A stretch of 64,000 nt of DNA from Nocardia otitidiscaviarum NBRC 14405 (lineage in GTDB: Bacteria; Actinomycetota; Actinomycetes; Mycobacteriales; Mycobacteriaceae). Position 1 is the first letter of the stretch. Each line of letters begins with the position of its first letter. Below are positions 21,097 through 29,413 of the stretch, piece by piece. The notes under the pieces were generated by a model, which saw only the letters and a list, made by a program, of their open reading frames with translations, ran no database searches and was not told the DNA's origin. Position numbers and translations under genes: made by a program. The stretch lies in assembly GCF_000308635.1 (NCBI RefSeq), contig NZ_BAGD01000019.1:124001-188000 (forward strand), in the 5' to 3' direction.

Positions 21097-21299
21097 GCGG
21101 GCCACCCCGCCGGTACGAGCTTGCCGTCGCCGACGAGCTTCTTGTACGCGATCGTCTTCGTAAGGCACTGGCCGACACGGCATTCACGGTGTGCCTGCAT
21201 GGCCTCGTGTGGGTGCTCGGCCGCCCACCGAAAGCTTGCGTGGCTGATGATCTGAGCGATCGTGGCGGCGTCGAAACCGGCGGGCAGATGAATTGCCAT
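21093..21299 (-). CDS. small cysteine-pair protein, cassette A gene 2
   Basis: A 68-residue ORF ending HRECRVGQCLTKTIAYKKLV, then GDGKLVPAGWPA. The motif HR-x-CRVG-x-C-x-x-KT-x-A recurs at the C-terminus of the protein at 49410-49760 (HRSCRVGECPRKTAAWRTLV). The CxxxxC pair could bind metal or form a disulphide. It starts 3 bases after the stop of the membrane peptide upstream. Function unknown. Confidence 0.65.
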   Translation of the reverse strand: MAIHLPAGFDAATIAQIISHASFRWAAEHPHEAMQAHRECRVGQCLTKTIAYKKLVGDGKLVPAGWPA

Positions 21300-21302
21300 G
21301 AC

Positions 21303-21473
21303 CTACCCCCGCAGTGGAACGACCGTGCGGGCGGCCTCGGCGTCGAGTCGCGCTCGAATTTCGGCGACCGTAGGGCCGCGATGGCGGCGCGCATGTGCAG
21401 CACCGTCGAGAACGGCGGCCGCGACGACCACGAGGAGTAGCGCGATGACCACGATGGCGAGGATGATTTCCAT
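21303..21473 (-). CDS. single-helix membrane peptide, cassette A gene 1
   Basis: A 56-residue peptide: one membrane helix (MEIILAIVVIALLLVVVAAA) followed by a basic cytoplasmic-type segment ending TVAEIRARLDAEAARTVVP. GGAGG is 8 bases before the ATG at 21473. The segment VAEIR-x-RL matches SVAEIRQRL in the protein at 49410-49760, where the membrane helix and the cysteine motif are one polypeptide. It is transcribed divergently from the XRE regulator. Confidence 0.65.
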   Translation of the reverse strand: MEIILAIVVIALLLVVVAAAVLDGAAHARRHRGPTVAEIRARLDAEAARTVVPLRG

Positions 21474-21655
21474 GTCGGGTGCCTCCAGGTCCCTGGAATG
21501 GTTGGAGTGCACCCGACGCCAGGGATAAGGGGCCGACCTGGCGGCGGGTGCTGTTTTTACCTTCACCGACCAGGCACTTTCATCCCACCCACAAACCTGC
21601 TACGGAAGTCCTACGCTTATCCGACGAGTCGTTGCGAGGCGGACCGGGGGCACGA

Positions 21656-23005
21656 ATGATCGTCAGCAAGTGGACGGCGACCGAGGTCAAGGCATTGCGC
21701 AAGGTCGCCCTTCGGATGACACAGAACGAGTTCGCCGACCATCTCGGCTGGGACGTGAAGACGATCCAGAAATGGGAACAGAAGGCGACTGCCGACCGGC
21801 CGGTCACCGGCCGGTCCGCCGAGTCACTCGACACGACCTTCGCACGCCTTGACCCGGTTCAACTCGAGCGATTCAGTCTTGCTCTTGCGGCTGCGTCACT
21901 TCAGTCCGACCGGCATTCTGGACGTGATGGCATCGAAACGGCCGGTGCGGTATCGGAATCGCCGAGTGCTGTTGCGCTCGGCATGTATGCATGGGAAGTC
22001 GACGACGACGTGAGACGGCGGGAATTCGGGAAGCTGGCAGCCCTCGGCACTGTGACCATGCTGGTGGGCGAGCACGACCGCCTCGGCGCGTCCGACGTGC
22101 GACGTCTGCTCCATGGCGTCGACGTCCTCGAACACGAGGACCAACAGTCCGGCGGGGCGGGCCTCGTCGACTTCGCCGTCGAACAGCTGGCCCGCGCGAA
22201 ACACAAGCTCGACACCTGCGCCTACGACACCGCGACCGGCGACGCGTTCACCAGCGCGACAGGGCATCTTGCCGTGCTGGCGGGCTGGCTCGCCTACGAC
22301 GCCGACCGGCACCCGCTCGCCCGACGCTGCTACGCCGACGCGCTCGCGCTCGGTACCGAAGCCGACGACGCCGATCTGATCGCACATACCTGCCTGTACG
22401 CAGCCAACCAGTCGATAGCGCTCAGCCGCGCCGGTGCTGGAAGCCCGTACCACGCACTCAAATTGGTTCACCGCGCCCGCGATCTCATGCGCGGGCGGCC
22501 ACCCGGGCGAATCCACGCACTCATCGCGATCCGCGGGGCGCAGGCGTACGGCGTCGTCGGCGACCACACCGCATTCGGCCGGACGCTGGCAACAGCGTGG
22601 CGCGAGATGGATGCCGCCGCACAGTACGAACCGATCGACGAGTGCCCGCAGTGGCTCCGTTTCGTCAGCCATTCCGAGATCGCGGGGCATGAGGCACGCG
22701 GGTACGGCGACCTCGGCGAGACATCGCGATCTGTCGAGCTCTACAGCGCTGCCGCCGCCGAACAGACGAGCCCCCGCAATGCGATGAACCTGCGCGCCTG
22801 GTCGGCCGCCAGTCGGGCACGAGTCGGCGACGTCACCGGCGCGGTAGCCGAGGGCCTGCCCGTACTCGCTTCCCTCGGCGAAGTGTCGTCCACGCGAACC
22901 CTGCGCGTGCTGGAACCTGTGCGCCGCACCGTCGAGCCGCTCGCGTTCGGCAGCGAGTTCTGCGGTCGGTTCGACGCTCTCGCGCAGAAAGCCATCGCGC
23001 GATGA
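21656..23005 (+). CDS. XRE-type regulator with TPR-like sensor domain, cassette A
   Basis: A 449-residue DNA-binding regulator. An N-terminal helix-turn-helix (EVKALRKVALRMTQNEFADH, then LGWDVKTIQKWEQK) is joined to a helical region of about 350 residues resembling tetratricopeptide arrays (LARRCYADALALGTEADDAD, YHALKLVHRARDLM). Such proteins commonly sense a small molecule or peptide. The ATG at 21656 has GGGGGC upstream; a TACGCT -10 candidate is at 21612-21617. It overlaps the acetyltransferase gene by ATGA, and the small-protein genes diverge from it. The ligand is unknown. Confidence 0.85.
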   Translation: MIVSKWTATEVKALRKVALRMTQNEFADHLGWDVKTIQKWEQKATADRPVTGRSAESLDTTFARLDPVQLERFSLALAAASLQSDRHSGRDGIETAGAVSESPSAVALGMYAWEVDDDVRRREFGKLAALGTVTMLVGEHDRLGASDVRRLLHGVDVLEHEDQQSGGAGLVDFAVEQLARAKHKLDTCAYDTATGDAFTSATGHLAVLAGWLAYDADRHPLARRCYADALALGTEADDADLIAHTCLYAANQSIALSRAGAGSPYHALKLVHRARDLMRGRPPGRIHALIAIRGAQAYGVVGDHTAFGRTLATAWREMDAAAQYEPIDECPQWLRFVSHSEIAGHEARGYGDLGETSRSVELYSAAAAEQTSPRNAMNLRAWSAASRARVGDVTGAVAEGLPVLASLGEVSSTRTLRVLEPVRRTVEPLAFGSEFCGRFDALAQKAIAR

Positions 23006-23610
23006 CCGCCACCATCGAGGGCCTCGCGTTCCGGCACTGCTCGGCCACGCAAGCACGCGAACTGCGCGACGTCGTCGAGGACATCTATCGACGGTCGTAT
23101 GTCGATGCCATTGCTTCCGGTGACCCATTCGACTCACCCACCGAGTTCATGCACCGATTCGACGCCTACACCGACCCAGGCCGTGGCAACGGTTTCGAAC
23201 TGGTCATAGCCTCGATTCACGGCGTACCCGCCGGTCAGACCTGGGGCTGGCCGCTGCCCACGAACGCGCGATGGTGGGAAGGGCTCACCCTCGACGAAGG
23301 CGATATAGACGCGTTCACCACCGAGGACGGCACCCGAACATTCGCACTCAGCGAGATCATGGTGTGCCAGGAGCACACCGGTCATGGACTCGCGCGCAGG
23401 CTGCACGATGAACTGCTCGGCGGCCGCTCGGAACAGCGCGCCACCCTGCTTGTCGAGCCGGACAACACGCGGGCCTACGCCGCATACCGGAAATGGGGCT
23501 GGCGCAAGGTCGGATCATTGCGCCCACATTGGCCCGACGCCCCGCAGTTCGACGTGCTGCTCTACCCGCTCACACCCGGCGAATCAGTAGCGATCGTCGT
23601 CGACCCGTAG
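23002..23610 (+). CDS. GNAT-family N-acetyltransferase
   Basis: A 202-residue protein with the acetyl-CoA-binding loop of the GNAT fold: ALSEIMVCQEHTGHGLARRL has the R/Q-x-x-G-x-G/A-like pyrophosphate loop, followed by ATLLVEPDNTRAYAAYRKWG. The substrate cannot be told from the sequence. It overlaps the regulator by 4 bases, so the two are co-translated; it may modify a protein or a metabolite sensed by that regulator (inference). Confidence 0.82.
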   Translation: MTATIEGLAFRHCSATQARELRDVVEDIYRRSYVDAIASGDPFDSPTEFMHRFDAYTDPGRGNGFELVIASIHGVPAGQTWGWPLPTNARWWEGLTLDEGDIDAFTTEDGTRTFALSEIMVCQEHTGHGLARRLHDELLGGRSEQRATLLVEPDNTRAYAAYRKWGWRKVGSLRPHWPDAPQFDVLLYPLTPGESVAIVVDP

Positions 23611-23797
23611 CGGCTCGTAGTCGCGACCGCGCCACTCGCCAGCGGACCGGCCGCGCGGCGACCCATGCGCACACCTCGGCGGCGTATGCCTCGGCGTTCA
23701 GTTCGGTGGGGGTGCGGGGCGCGTCGACAGTACGATCGGCTGGCGGGTCCGCCAGCGCTTCACCTCGCGCCGGATGTCAACCCTCACAACCGTTCGG

Positions 23798-24142
23798 CTA
23801 GCAGGGTCCCGGGAGCTGGTCGGCGGACCACCGTGCGATCACATAGGACAGTGCGCCGAAGGCGGCGCCCGCCAGGGCGATCGGGATGGATCCGATGATG
23901 AAGACGGGCAGCCCGAGGAAGAATCCGATTATCGCGCCGATCGCCGCGCGCGTGCCGATCGAATCGCCCGGCATCAGGCACATTGCGACGGGCTCACCTG
24001 TCCCATCGATCGTGACCCCGATCGCCGCCGGCGTCTCGACCGCCACGGCCGACACAGGAGCTGCGGCCGCTCGGCCGCTGAATCCCGCGACGAGAATGCC
24101 GATGACGAGCATGCCGAGCAGAGTCAGCGCAGTGCGCTTCAT
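23798..24142 (-). CDS. small exported/membrane protein, unknown function
   Basis: A 114-residue protein with a signal peptide or anchor (MKRTALTLLGMLVIGILVAG, then FSGRAAAAP), a periplasmic segment, and two C-terminal hydrophobic helices (GAIIGFFLGLPVFIIGSIPI; ALAGAAFGALSYVIARW). The pattern is common among small nocardial envelope proteins, but I can assign no function. It stands alone between the acetyltransferase and the cyclase gene. Confidence 0.65.
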   Translation of the reverse strand: MKRTALTLLGMLVIGILVAGFSGRAAAAPVSAVAVETPAAIGVTIDGTGEPVAMCLMPGDSIGTRAAIGAIIGFFLGLPVFIIGSIPIALAGAAFGALSYVIARWSADQLPGPC

Positions 24143-24342
24143 TAGTCCCCCTGGAGATGAACTGGTTTCAGTGGTCCCGACCGTCGGTAATCATCGCGTC
24201 AGGCCATGGACCCCGCCAGCCGAGGAACAGTGTTGGCACGGAATGTCAGCTCGAGGGGAGCCGCCGAGACATGGTTTGTGATCGGTCACCAGGCGGGTCG
24301 TGGCGGCGGCGTGGTGGGGGGTTTGCGCCGTAAGGTGGCTCC

Positions 24343-25368
24343 ATGGCCTCCACTGAGATCTCCAAGTTGGTTCAGTCGGTGGTCGAGCCTTACCTGCTGA
24401 GCGGGGAGCGTAAGTACAACCGGCGGCAGGTGGCCGACCGGACCGGGGTGCCGTCGACGCTGTCGCGGCGACTGTGGGTGTCGTTGGGGTTTCCGGCGGA
24501 TCCGGATGATGAGGCGATCGAGTACACCGATGCCGATGTGCAGGCTGTTCGTGCCTTCACCAAGCTGAATGTGCTTGCGCGGGCGGATGTTCCGCGGCAG
24601 ACGGCGGCTGCGCGGCAGTTGGGGCAGTCCATGGCGCGGCTGGCGGAGTGGCAGGTCGATCTGGTCACCGAGGAGATCTTGGACCGGATCGCGGCCATTA
24701 CCGAGGCCGATCCCGCGGCCGATCCGCAGGAGGCGGCGCGGGCGGCCACCGAGGAGGTCGTCTCCGAACTCGAGCAGCTGCTCTCCTATGCCTGGCGGCG
24801 GCAGTTGGCCTCCTCGCTGGCGCGGTCGCTGGACGGCGGTGCGGTGGCGGGGGACCAGGTGCGGCAGCTGGCGGTCGGGTTCGCCGATATGGTCAGTTAC
24901 ACGCGGCTGACCCGGCATCTGGACCCCGAGGAGCTCTCGGCGCTGCTGGAATCGTTCGAGACCGTCACCAGCAACGCGATCACCGCGGGCGGCGGCTGGG
25001 TGATCAAGAATGTCGGCGACGAGGTCATGTACGCGGCCGGATCCGCCGAGCAGGGCGCGCGCATCTCCCTGGCCATTCAGGAGGCGGCGGAGGCGTCGCC
25101 GGGCATCACCACGCAGTTGCGCATCGGGTTGGCCTACGGGCCGGTACTGCAGCGCTTCGGCGACCTCTACGGCGATGTGGTGAACGTGGCCGCGCGGCTC
25201 ACCGGTGTGGCGCGGCCGGGCACCGTGCTCATCGACGACGGTGCGGCCGCGCGACTCGACGGTGATCCGGAATTCACGCTGCGGCATCTGCGCAGTGTGC
25301 GGGTGCGCGGTATCAGCCGACTGCGCGGGCATGTGCTGCGCCGCAACGAGATTCGCCCACTGATCTAG
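24343..25368 (+). CDS. class III adenylate cyclase with N-terminal regulatory domain
   Basis: Makes cAMP from ATP. The 341 residues have a helical N-terminal half (about 1-165) like the autoinhibitory domain of M. tuberculosis Rv1264, and a C-terminal cyclase homology domain. Visible catalytic features are the first metal Asp in VGFADMVSYT, IKNVGDEVMY (substrate Lys and second metal Asp) and FGDLYGDVVNVAARLTG (substrate-specifying Asp plus transition-state Asn and Arg). All class III key residues are present, so it should be active as a homodimer. Rv1264 is pH-sensitive; the same is possible here. Confidence 0.92.
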   Translation: MASTEISKLVQSVVEPYLLSGERKYNRRQVADRTGVPSTLSRRLWVSLGFPADPDDEAIEYTDADVQAVRAFTKLNVLARADVPRQTAAARQLGQSMARLAEWQVDLVTEEILDRIAAITEADPAADPQEAARAATEEVVSELEQLLSYAWRRQLASSLARSLDGGAVAGDQVRQLAVGFADMVSYTRLTRHLDPEELSALLESFETVTSNAITAGGGWVIKNVGDEVMYAAGSAEQGARISLAIQEAAEASPGITTQLRIGLAYGPVLQRFGDLYGDVVNVAARLTGVARPGTVLIDDGAAARLDGDPEFTLRHLRSVRVRGISRLRGHVLRRNEIRPLI

Positions 25369-25792
25369 ATCGTATTGGTCTAGTCCGGTGAGCCGACTCC
25401 AGAAAGGGGGGCGGGCCTCGGCGAAGGGGGGGAGTTAGCCGAGGCCCGCGATAGGTCGGCCCGGGGGGGAGGGGCCGACGGGAACGATCCTACGCGACGA
25501 TTCGAGTTTGTGTGCGCACGGGGACCATCGCGTTGGAAGATTTTTTCGCCGAACCTGTCGTACCCCGCTGCGAACATGTGTTCGTGCACGAGCTGTCGAG
25601 GACCGCGCGCCGCCGCATTCCCCGGGGATGCGGCTCCTCGTGTGCGACAGGCGTTTCGAAACGGGGTAAATGGGATGAAATCACGATCAGCCTGGGCAAT
25701 ACTGGGGCCATAGCGTCCCGGTCACGGTCGACAGTATCTGCGCAGCTCAGACACCTATACGAGCTCAGAACCCCTATGACACCAGGAGAATC
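25369..25792. other. cyclase-ABC transporter intergenic region
   Basis: This 424-base spacer has two GC-rich hairpins at its left end (25411-25479) and a 12-bp palindrome CGTTTCGAAACG at 25652-25663 that could be an operator for the ABC genes. No supported gene. Confidence 0.5.
25411..25479 (+). terminator. tandem hairpins after the cyclase gene
   Basis: Hairpin 1 is a perfect 12-bp stem, GCGGGCCTCGGC (25411-25422) / GCCGAGGCCCGC (25438-25449). Hairpin 2 is GTCGGCCC / GGGGCCGAC (25455-25479). Both loops contain runs of seven or more G. There is no U-tract, so it is a non-canonical terminator at best. Confidence 0.65.
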
Positions 25793-26788
25793 ATGCCCGA
25801 CGCAATAGTCGCAGAGGGGCTGGTCAAACGGTACGGCCACGTGGTCGCACTGGACGGACTCGACTTACGGGTGCCGGAAGGCACCGTCAAAGCCCTGCTG
25901 GGTCCCAACGGCGCGGGGAAGACCACCACCGTCCGCGTCCTGACCACCCTGCTCATCCCCGATTCCGGCCGCGCCACCGTCGCCGGGGTCGACGTGCTGA
26001 AGGACCCGCAGCTGCTGCGCTCCCGGATCGGCACCTCCGGCCAGTACGCGGCCGTGGACGAATACCTCACCGGCTTCGAGAATCTCGAAATGGTCGGTCG
26101 CCTGTACCACCTCGGGGTGCAGCGCAGTAAGCAGCGCGCCCGGGAGCTGCTGGAGCGTTTCCGGCTGGCCGACGCCGGTGACCGCCCGGTGAAGGGCTAC
26201 TCCGGCGGTATGCGCCGACGGCTCGACCTCGCGGGCGCACTGGTCGCCAATCCGCCGGTGCTGTTCCTGGACGAGCCGACCACCGGCCTCGATCCCCGTG
26301 CGCGCCTGGACCTCTGGGATGTCATGGAGGAACTGGTCGCGGGCGGCACCACCCTGCTGCTGACCACCCAGTACCTGGAGGAGGCCGACCGGCTGGCCGA
26401 TTCCATCGCCGTGATCGACCACGGCACGGTGATCGCCGAGGGCACCTCCGACGAGCTGAAGTCCATGGTCGGCGGCGACCGCATCGAGTTGACCGTCGAC
26501 CATGTGGACAATCTGGCGGTCGCCGAACAGGCGCTGTCCGGGCTGGCGCACGGCGAGATCCGGCTGGAACCGGGGCTGCGGCGCATCATCGTTCCGGTCA
26601 GCAATGGTTCGCAGGCGCTGGTCGACGCCATCGGCCAGCTCGCCAAGCACGAGGTGGCGATTCACGACGTGGGTCTGCGGCGGCCGTCGCTCGACGACGT
26701 GTTCTTGACCTTGACGGGCCATGAGGCCGAGGAATTGGTGAACGGCTCGGGTTCGGTGGAGCTGGAGAAGGAGGGACAGGCCCGATGA
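25793..26788 (+). CDS. DrrA-type ABC transporter ATP-binding protein
   Basis: ATPase of a two-gene exporter of the daunorubicin-resistance (DrrA) type. The 331 residues show Walker A GPNGAGKTTT (near 38-47), signature SGGMRRRLDLAGAL, Walker B VLFLDEPTTGLDP, and the DrrA-specific C-terminal domain ending HDVGLRRPSLDDVFLTLTG. AGGAGA precedes the ATG. It overlaps the permease gene by ATGA. The likely substrate is a hydrophobic drug, lipid or siderophore; the sequence does not decide. Confidence 0.92.
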   Translation: MPDAIVAEGLVKRYGHVVALDGLDLRVPEGTVKALLGPNGAGKTTTVRVLTTLLIPDSGRATVAGVDVLKDPQLLRSRIGTSGQYAAVDEYLTGFENLEMVGRLYHLGVQRSKQRARELLERFRLADAGDRPVKGYSGGMRRRLDLAGALVANPPVLFLDEPTTGLDPRARLDLWDVMEELVAGGTTLLLTTQYLEEADRLADSIAVIDHGTVIAEGTSDELKSMVGGDRIELTVDHVDNLAVAEQALSGLAHGEIRLEPGLRRIIVPVSNGSQALVDAIGQLAKHEVAIHDVGLRRPSLDDVFLTLTGHEAEELVNGSGSVELEKEGQAR

Positions 26789-27633
26789 GCGCCATGCTGA
26801 CATCCGTCGAGAAACCGTCGCTGGCCCAGCGGGCCACCATGTTGGCGAGCGACAGCCTCACCATCACCAAGCGCAATGTCATCAAGATCAAGCGTGTCCC
26901 GGACGTGCTGATCTTCACGACGCTGTCGCCGATCATGTTCGTGCTGCTGTTCGCGTACGTGTTCGGCACGGCCATCCAGGTGCCGGGAATGGAGGGCGGC
27001 TACCGCGAATTCCTCATCGCGGGCATCTTCGCGCAAACGGTCGTATTCGGCGGAACCTTCACCGGTTTGAGCCTGGCCGAGGATATGCAGAAGGGCATCA
27101 TCGACCGTTTCCGCTCACTACCCATGGAACCCGCGGCGGTCCTCATCGGACGCACCGGCGCCGACGTGGTGATCAATGTGGTGAGCCTGGTGGTGATGTC
27201 GCTGGCCGGTCTGGTGGTCGGCTGGCGAATTCGCGGATCGTTCGTGGACGCGGTGCTGGCGTATCTGCTGCTGTTGCTGTTCGCCTACGCGATCTCGTGG
27301 ATCATGGCCGTGATCGGCCTGATCGTGCGAGCGCCCGAGGTGTTCAACAACGCGGTGTTCATCGTGATCTTCCCGCTCACCTTCCTCGCCAACACCTTCG
27401 TGCCGATGGAGAATCTGCCCGGACCGCTGAAGCTGTTCGCGGAATGGAATCCGGTGTCGGCGTTGACGCAGGCGACTCGTGATCTGTTCGGCAATACCAG
27501 CCCTGCCATGCCGCCGCCGGACACCTGGTCCATGCGGCATCCGGTGGCGACCACGCTCATGTGGGTCGCCGTGATCCTGGTGATCTTCGTACCGCTGGCC
27601 GTGCGGCAGTACAAGCGCTCGGTGAGCCGGTAG
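26785..27633 (+). CDS. DrrB-type ABC-2 permease
   Basis: Membrane partner of the preceding ATPase, 282 residues with six predicted helices (for example LIFTTLSPIMFVLLFAYVFG, VLAYLLLLLFAYAISWIMAV). The ABC-2 hallmark EDMQKGIIDRFRSLPMEPAA is the coupling helix region. LTFLANTFVPMENLPGPLK is the conserved late motif. The start overlaps the ATPase stop (ATGA), so the two are produced together. Confidence 0.92.
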   Translation: MSAMLTSVEKPSLAQRATMLASDSLTITKRNVIKIKRVPDVLIFTTLSPIMFVLLFAYVFGTAIQVPGMEGGYREFLIAGIFAQTVVFGGTFTGLSLAEDMQKGIIDRFRSLPMEPAAVLIGRTGADVVINVVSLVVMSLAGLVVGWRIRGSFVDAVLAYLLLLLFAYAISWIMAVIGLIVRAPEVFNNAVFIVIFPLTFLANTFVPMENLPGPLKLFAEWNPVSALTQATRDLFGNTSPAMPPPDTWSMRHPVATTLMWVAVILVIFVPLAVRQYKRSVSR

Positions 27634-27639
27634 GAACGC

Positions 27640-27834
27640 TCAGCGCGTGGTTTCCGTGCCCGCCCCGGCGAGCGGGGTGGGTGCGGAACCATTGCGGGAG
27701 TAGCCCAGGCGCGGCGGCTCCGGGGCGGGGGCGGGTGGCTGCGGGCGGCGGTTCAGGACGACCGCGACAATGCTGCCCACCGCTCCGAGTAGTGCCGCCG
27801 CGATGATTCGGTTGCGAAAACTCCCCAGCTGCAT
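27640..27834 (-). CDS. short CwsA-like membrane protein
   Basis: A 64-residue ORF with one membrane helix (RIIAAALLGAVGSIVAVVLN) and a Pro-rich tail (RRPQPPAPAPEPPRL). It lies just left of ppiA and is transcribed toward the tRNAs, exactly where mycobacteria encode CwsA, a partner of CrgA and Wag31 in cell-wall synthesis. Only the C-terminal helix and Pro-rich tail of CwsA are represented, so it is either a short homologue or a truncated one. The assignment rests on position and general resemblance. Confidence 0.5.
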   Translation of the reverse strand: MQLGSFRNRIIAAALLGAVGSIVAVVLNRRPQPPAPAPEPPRLGYSRNGSAPTPLAGAGTETTR

Positions 27835-27919
27835 TCGACCACTGTGACACAGCACGCGTTTTCGCGCAGCAAGGGGTGGTGACCGCAGGTCGCTGGGGGT
27901 TCTCCCGTCGGCCACGGCA

Positions 27920-27925
27920 TAGCAT
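27920..27925 (+). promoter_or_regulatory. ppiA -10 element (leaderless mRNA)
   Basis: TAGCAT ends 7 bases before the GTG at 27933, the spacing expected if transcription starts at the start codon. Confidence 0.5.
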
Positions 27926-27932
27926 GGGCGGC

Positions 27933-28460
27933 GTGACCTCACCGAATCAGACCGCCGTGGCGACGCTGCACACCAACCTCGGCGATATCAAGATCTCGCT
28001 CTTCGGTAACCACGCCCCCGCGACGGTGCGGAACTTCATCGGCCTGGCCGACGGCTCCGCCCCGTACACGACGAAGAACGCCGCGGGCACCGATTCCGGG
28101 CCGTTCTACGACGGTGCCGTCTTCCACCGCGTGATCGACGGCTTCATGATTCAGGGTGGCGACCCGACCGGTACCGGGCGCGGCGGACCAGGATACGAGT
28201 TCAAGGACGAGTTCCATCCCGAACTGCGCTTCGACCGCGGCTACCTGCTGGCCATGGCCAATGCCGGGCCGGGCACCAATGGTTCGCAGTTCTTCATCAC
28301 CGTCGGCGCGCAGCCGCATCTCAATCGGAAGCACACCATCTTCGGAGAGGTGGTGGATCCCGACTCCCGCAAGGTGGTCGACACCATCGCCACCACCGCG
28401 ACCGATCGCAACGACCGGCCGAAAGATCCGGTCGTGATCAACAGCGTCACTATCGACTGA
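27933..28460 (+). CDS. ppiA: peptidyl-prolyl cis-trans isomerase, cyclophilin type
   Basis: Cyclophilin that speeds proline isomerisation during folding; 175 residues, single domain and no signal peptide. Key segments are ATLHTNLGDIKISLFGNHAP, DGAVFHRVIDGFMIQGGDPT (active-site Arg/Phe region), MANAGPGTNGSQFFIT and HTIFGEVVD. I favour the GTG at 27933, apparently a leaderless start; an ATG three codons earlier (27924) is possible. The neighbour order matches M. tuberculosis Rv0008c-Rv0013. Confidence 0.95.
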   Translation: MTSPNQTAVATLHTNLGDIKISLFGNHAPATVRNFIGLADGSAPYTTKNAAGTDSGPFYDGAVFHRVIDGFMIQGGDPTGTGRGGPGYEFKDEFHPELRFDRGYLLAMANAGPGTNGSQFFITVGAQPHLNRKHTIFGEVVDPDSRKVVDTIATTATDRNDRPKDPVVINSVTID

Positions 28461-28477
28461 ATTCGAAAGCAGTAGAG

Positions 28478-29356
28478 ATGAATCCGCACCCGCCCGCACC
28501 GTCGTGTTACCGCCATCCGGACCGGCCCACCGGTCTGGCCTGCACGCGGTGCGGGCGGTCCGCCTGCCCGGAATGCCTGCGCTCGGCCTCGGTCGGGCAG
28601 CACTGCGTGGACTGTGTGGCACAGGGGCAGAAGGATGTTCGGCAGGTGCGCACGGTGGGCGGGGCGACGCTGTCGCGCAATCCCGTGCCGTTCGTGACCT
28701 ACGCGCTGATCGCCGTGAATGTCGTCATCTACGGCATTACCGCGCTGGAAGCCGGGAACCTGATGGACAATCGGGCCTCCTCGCTGTTCAGGGCATGGCG
28801 GTTGGTGCCCGCTTTCGTCGGGGACGGTGAGTGGTTCCGGGTGGTCGGCTCCGGCTTCCTGCACTACGGCCTGATCCACTTGCTGGTGAATATGCTCGCG
28901 CTGTACCTGCTCGGCCCGTACTGCGAAGTGGCGCTGGGGCGTACGCGATTCCTCGCGGTGTATCTGGCCTCGCTGCTGGGTGGCTCCGCGGCCGTCATGG
29001 CGCTGGTCGATCCGCTCACCGCCACCGTCGGCGCGTCCGGCGCGATCTACGGCCTGTTCGGCGCGGTCGCGGTGATCATGCTGCGCACCCGGCAGAACAT
29101 GACGCAGATCGCCGTGCTGTTGGCGATCAACCTGTTCATCAGCGTGTCGGTGCCCGGCATCTCGCTGTGGGCGCATCTGGGCGGGCTCGCGGCGGGGACG
29201 CTGTCCACGGCCGGGATTCTGTATCTGCCGCGCCTGCTGCGCGCCCGCACCCAGTCGACCGCCTCCGCGATCGGTTGGGGATCGGTGGCGGCCGTGGTGG
29301 TGCTCGCGCTGGTGGTGAGCGTGCTGGCCGCGCCGACGGTGATAGTGATCAACTGA
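28478..29356 (+). CDS. rhomboid-family intramembrane serine protease
   Basis: Cleaves membrane-anchored proteins inside the bilayer. The 292 residues begin with a Cys/His-rich zinc-binding-like segment (CYRHPDRPTGLACTRCGRSA, CPECL, CVDC), followed by six or seven helices. The catalytic Ser is in GASGAIYGLFG and the catalytic His in WAHLGGLAAG; HYGLIHLLVNMLALYLLG is the conserved HxxxN-type helix. Both dyad residues are present. It lies 17 bases after ppiA and is probably co-transcribed. Confidence 0.93.
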   Translation: MNPHPPAPSCYRHPDRPTGLACTRCGRSACPECLRSASVGQHCVDCVAQGQKDVRQVRTVGGATLSRNPVPFVTYALIAVNVVIYGITALEAGNLMDNRASSLFRAWRLVPAFVGDGEWFRVVGSGFLHYGLIHLLVNMLALYLLGPYCEVALGRTRFLAVYLASLLGGSAAVMALVDPLTATVGASGAIYGLFGAVAVIMLRTRQNMTQIAVLLAINLFISVSVPGISLWAHLGGLAAGTLSTAGILYLPRLLRARTQSTASAIGWGSVAAVVVLALVVSVLAAPTVIVIN

Positions 29357-29413
29357 CGTCGCGGCGGCTCGGCCGGATTGATTCGACCGGAGCGACTCGG
29401 GTGAACTACCGGA

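Noticed and set aside
23605..23797. Minus-strand stretch with gene-like endings (for example GEWRGRDYEPLRVDDDRY before a stop)
   Set aside because: The good-looking C-terminus and the upstream coding-like segment (PTELNAEAYAAEVCAWVAAR) are in different frames, with no start codon in the first. It might be a frameshifted small gene, but the evidence is too thin to list.
25512..25808. 98-codon plus-strand ORF before the ABC ATPase
   Set aside because: No start signal; it overlaps the ATPase start and shows no domain.
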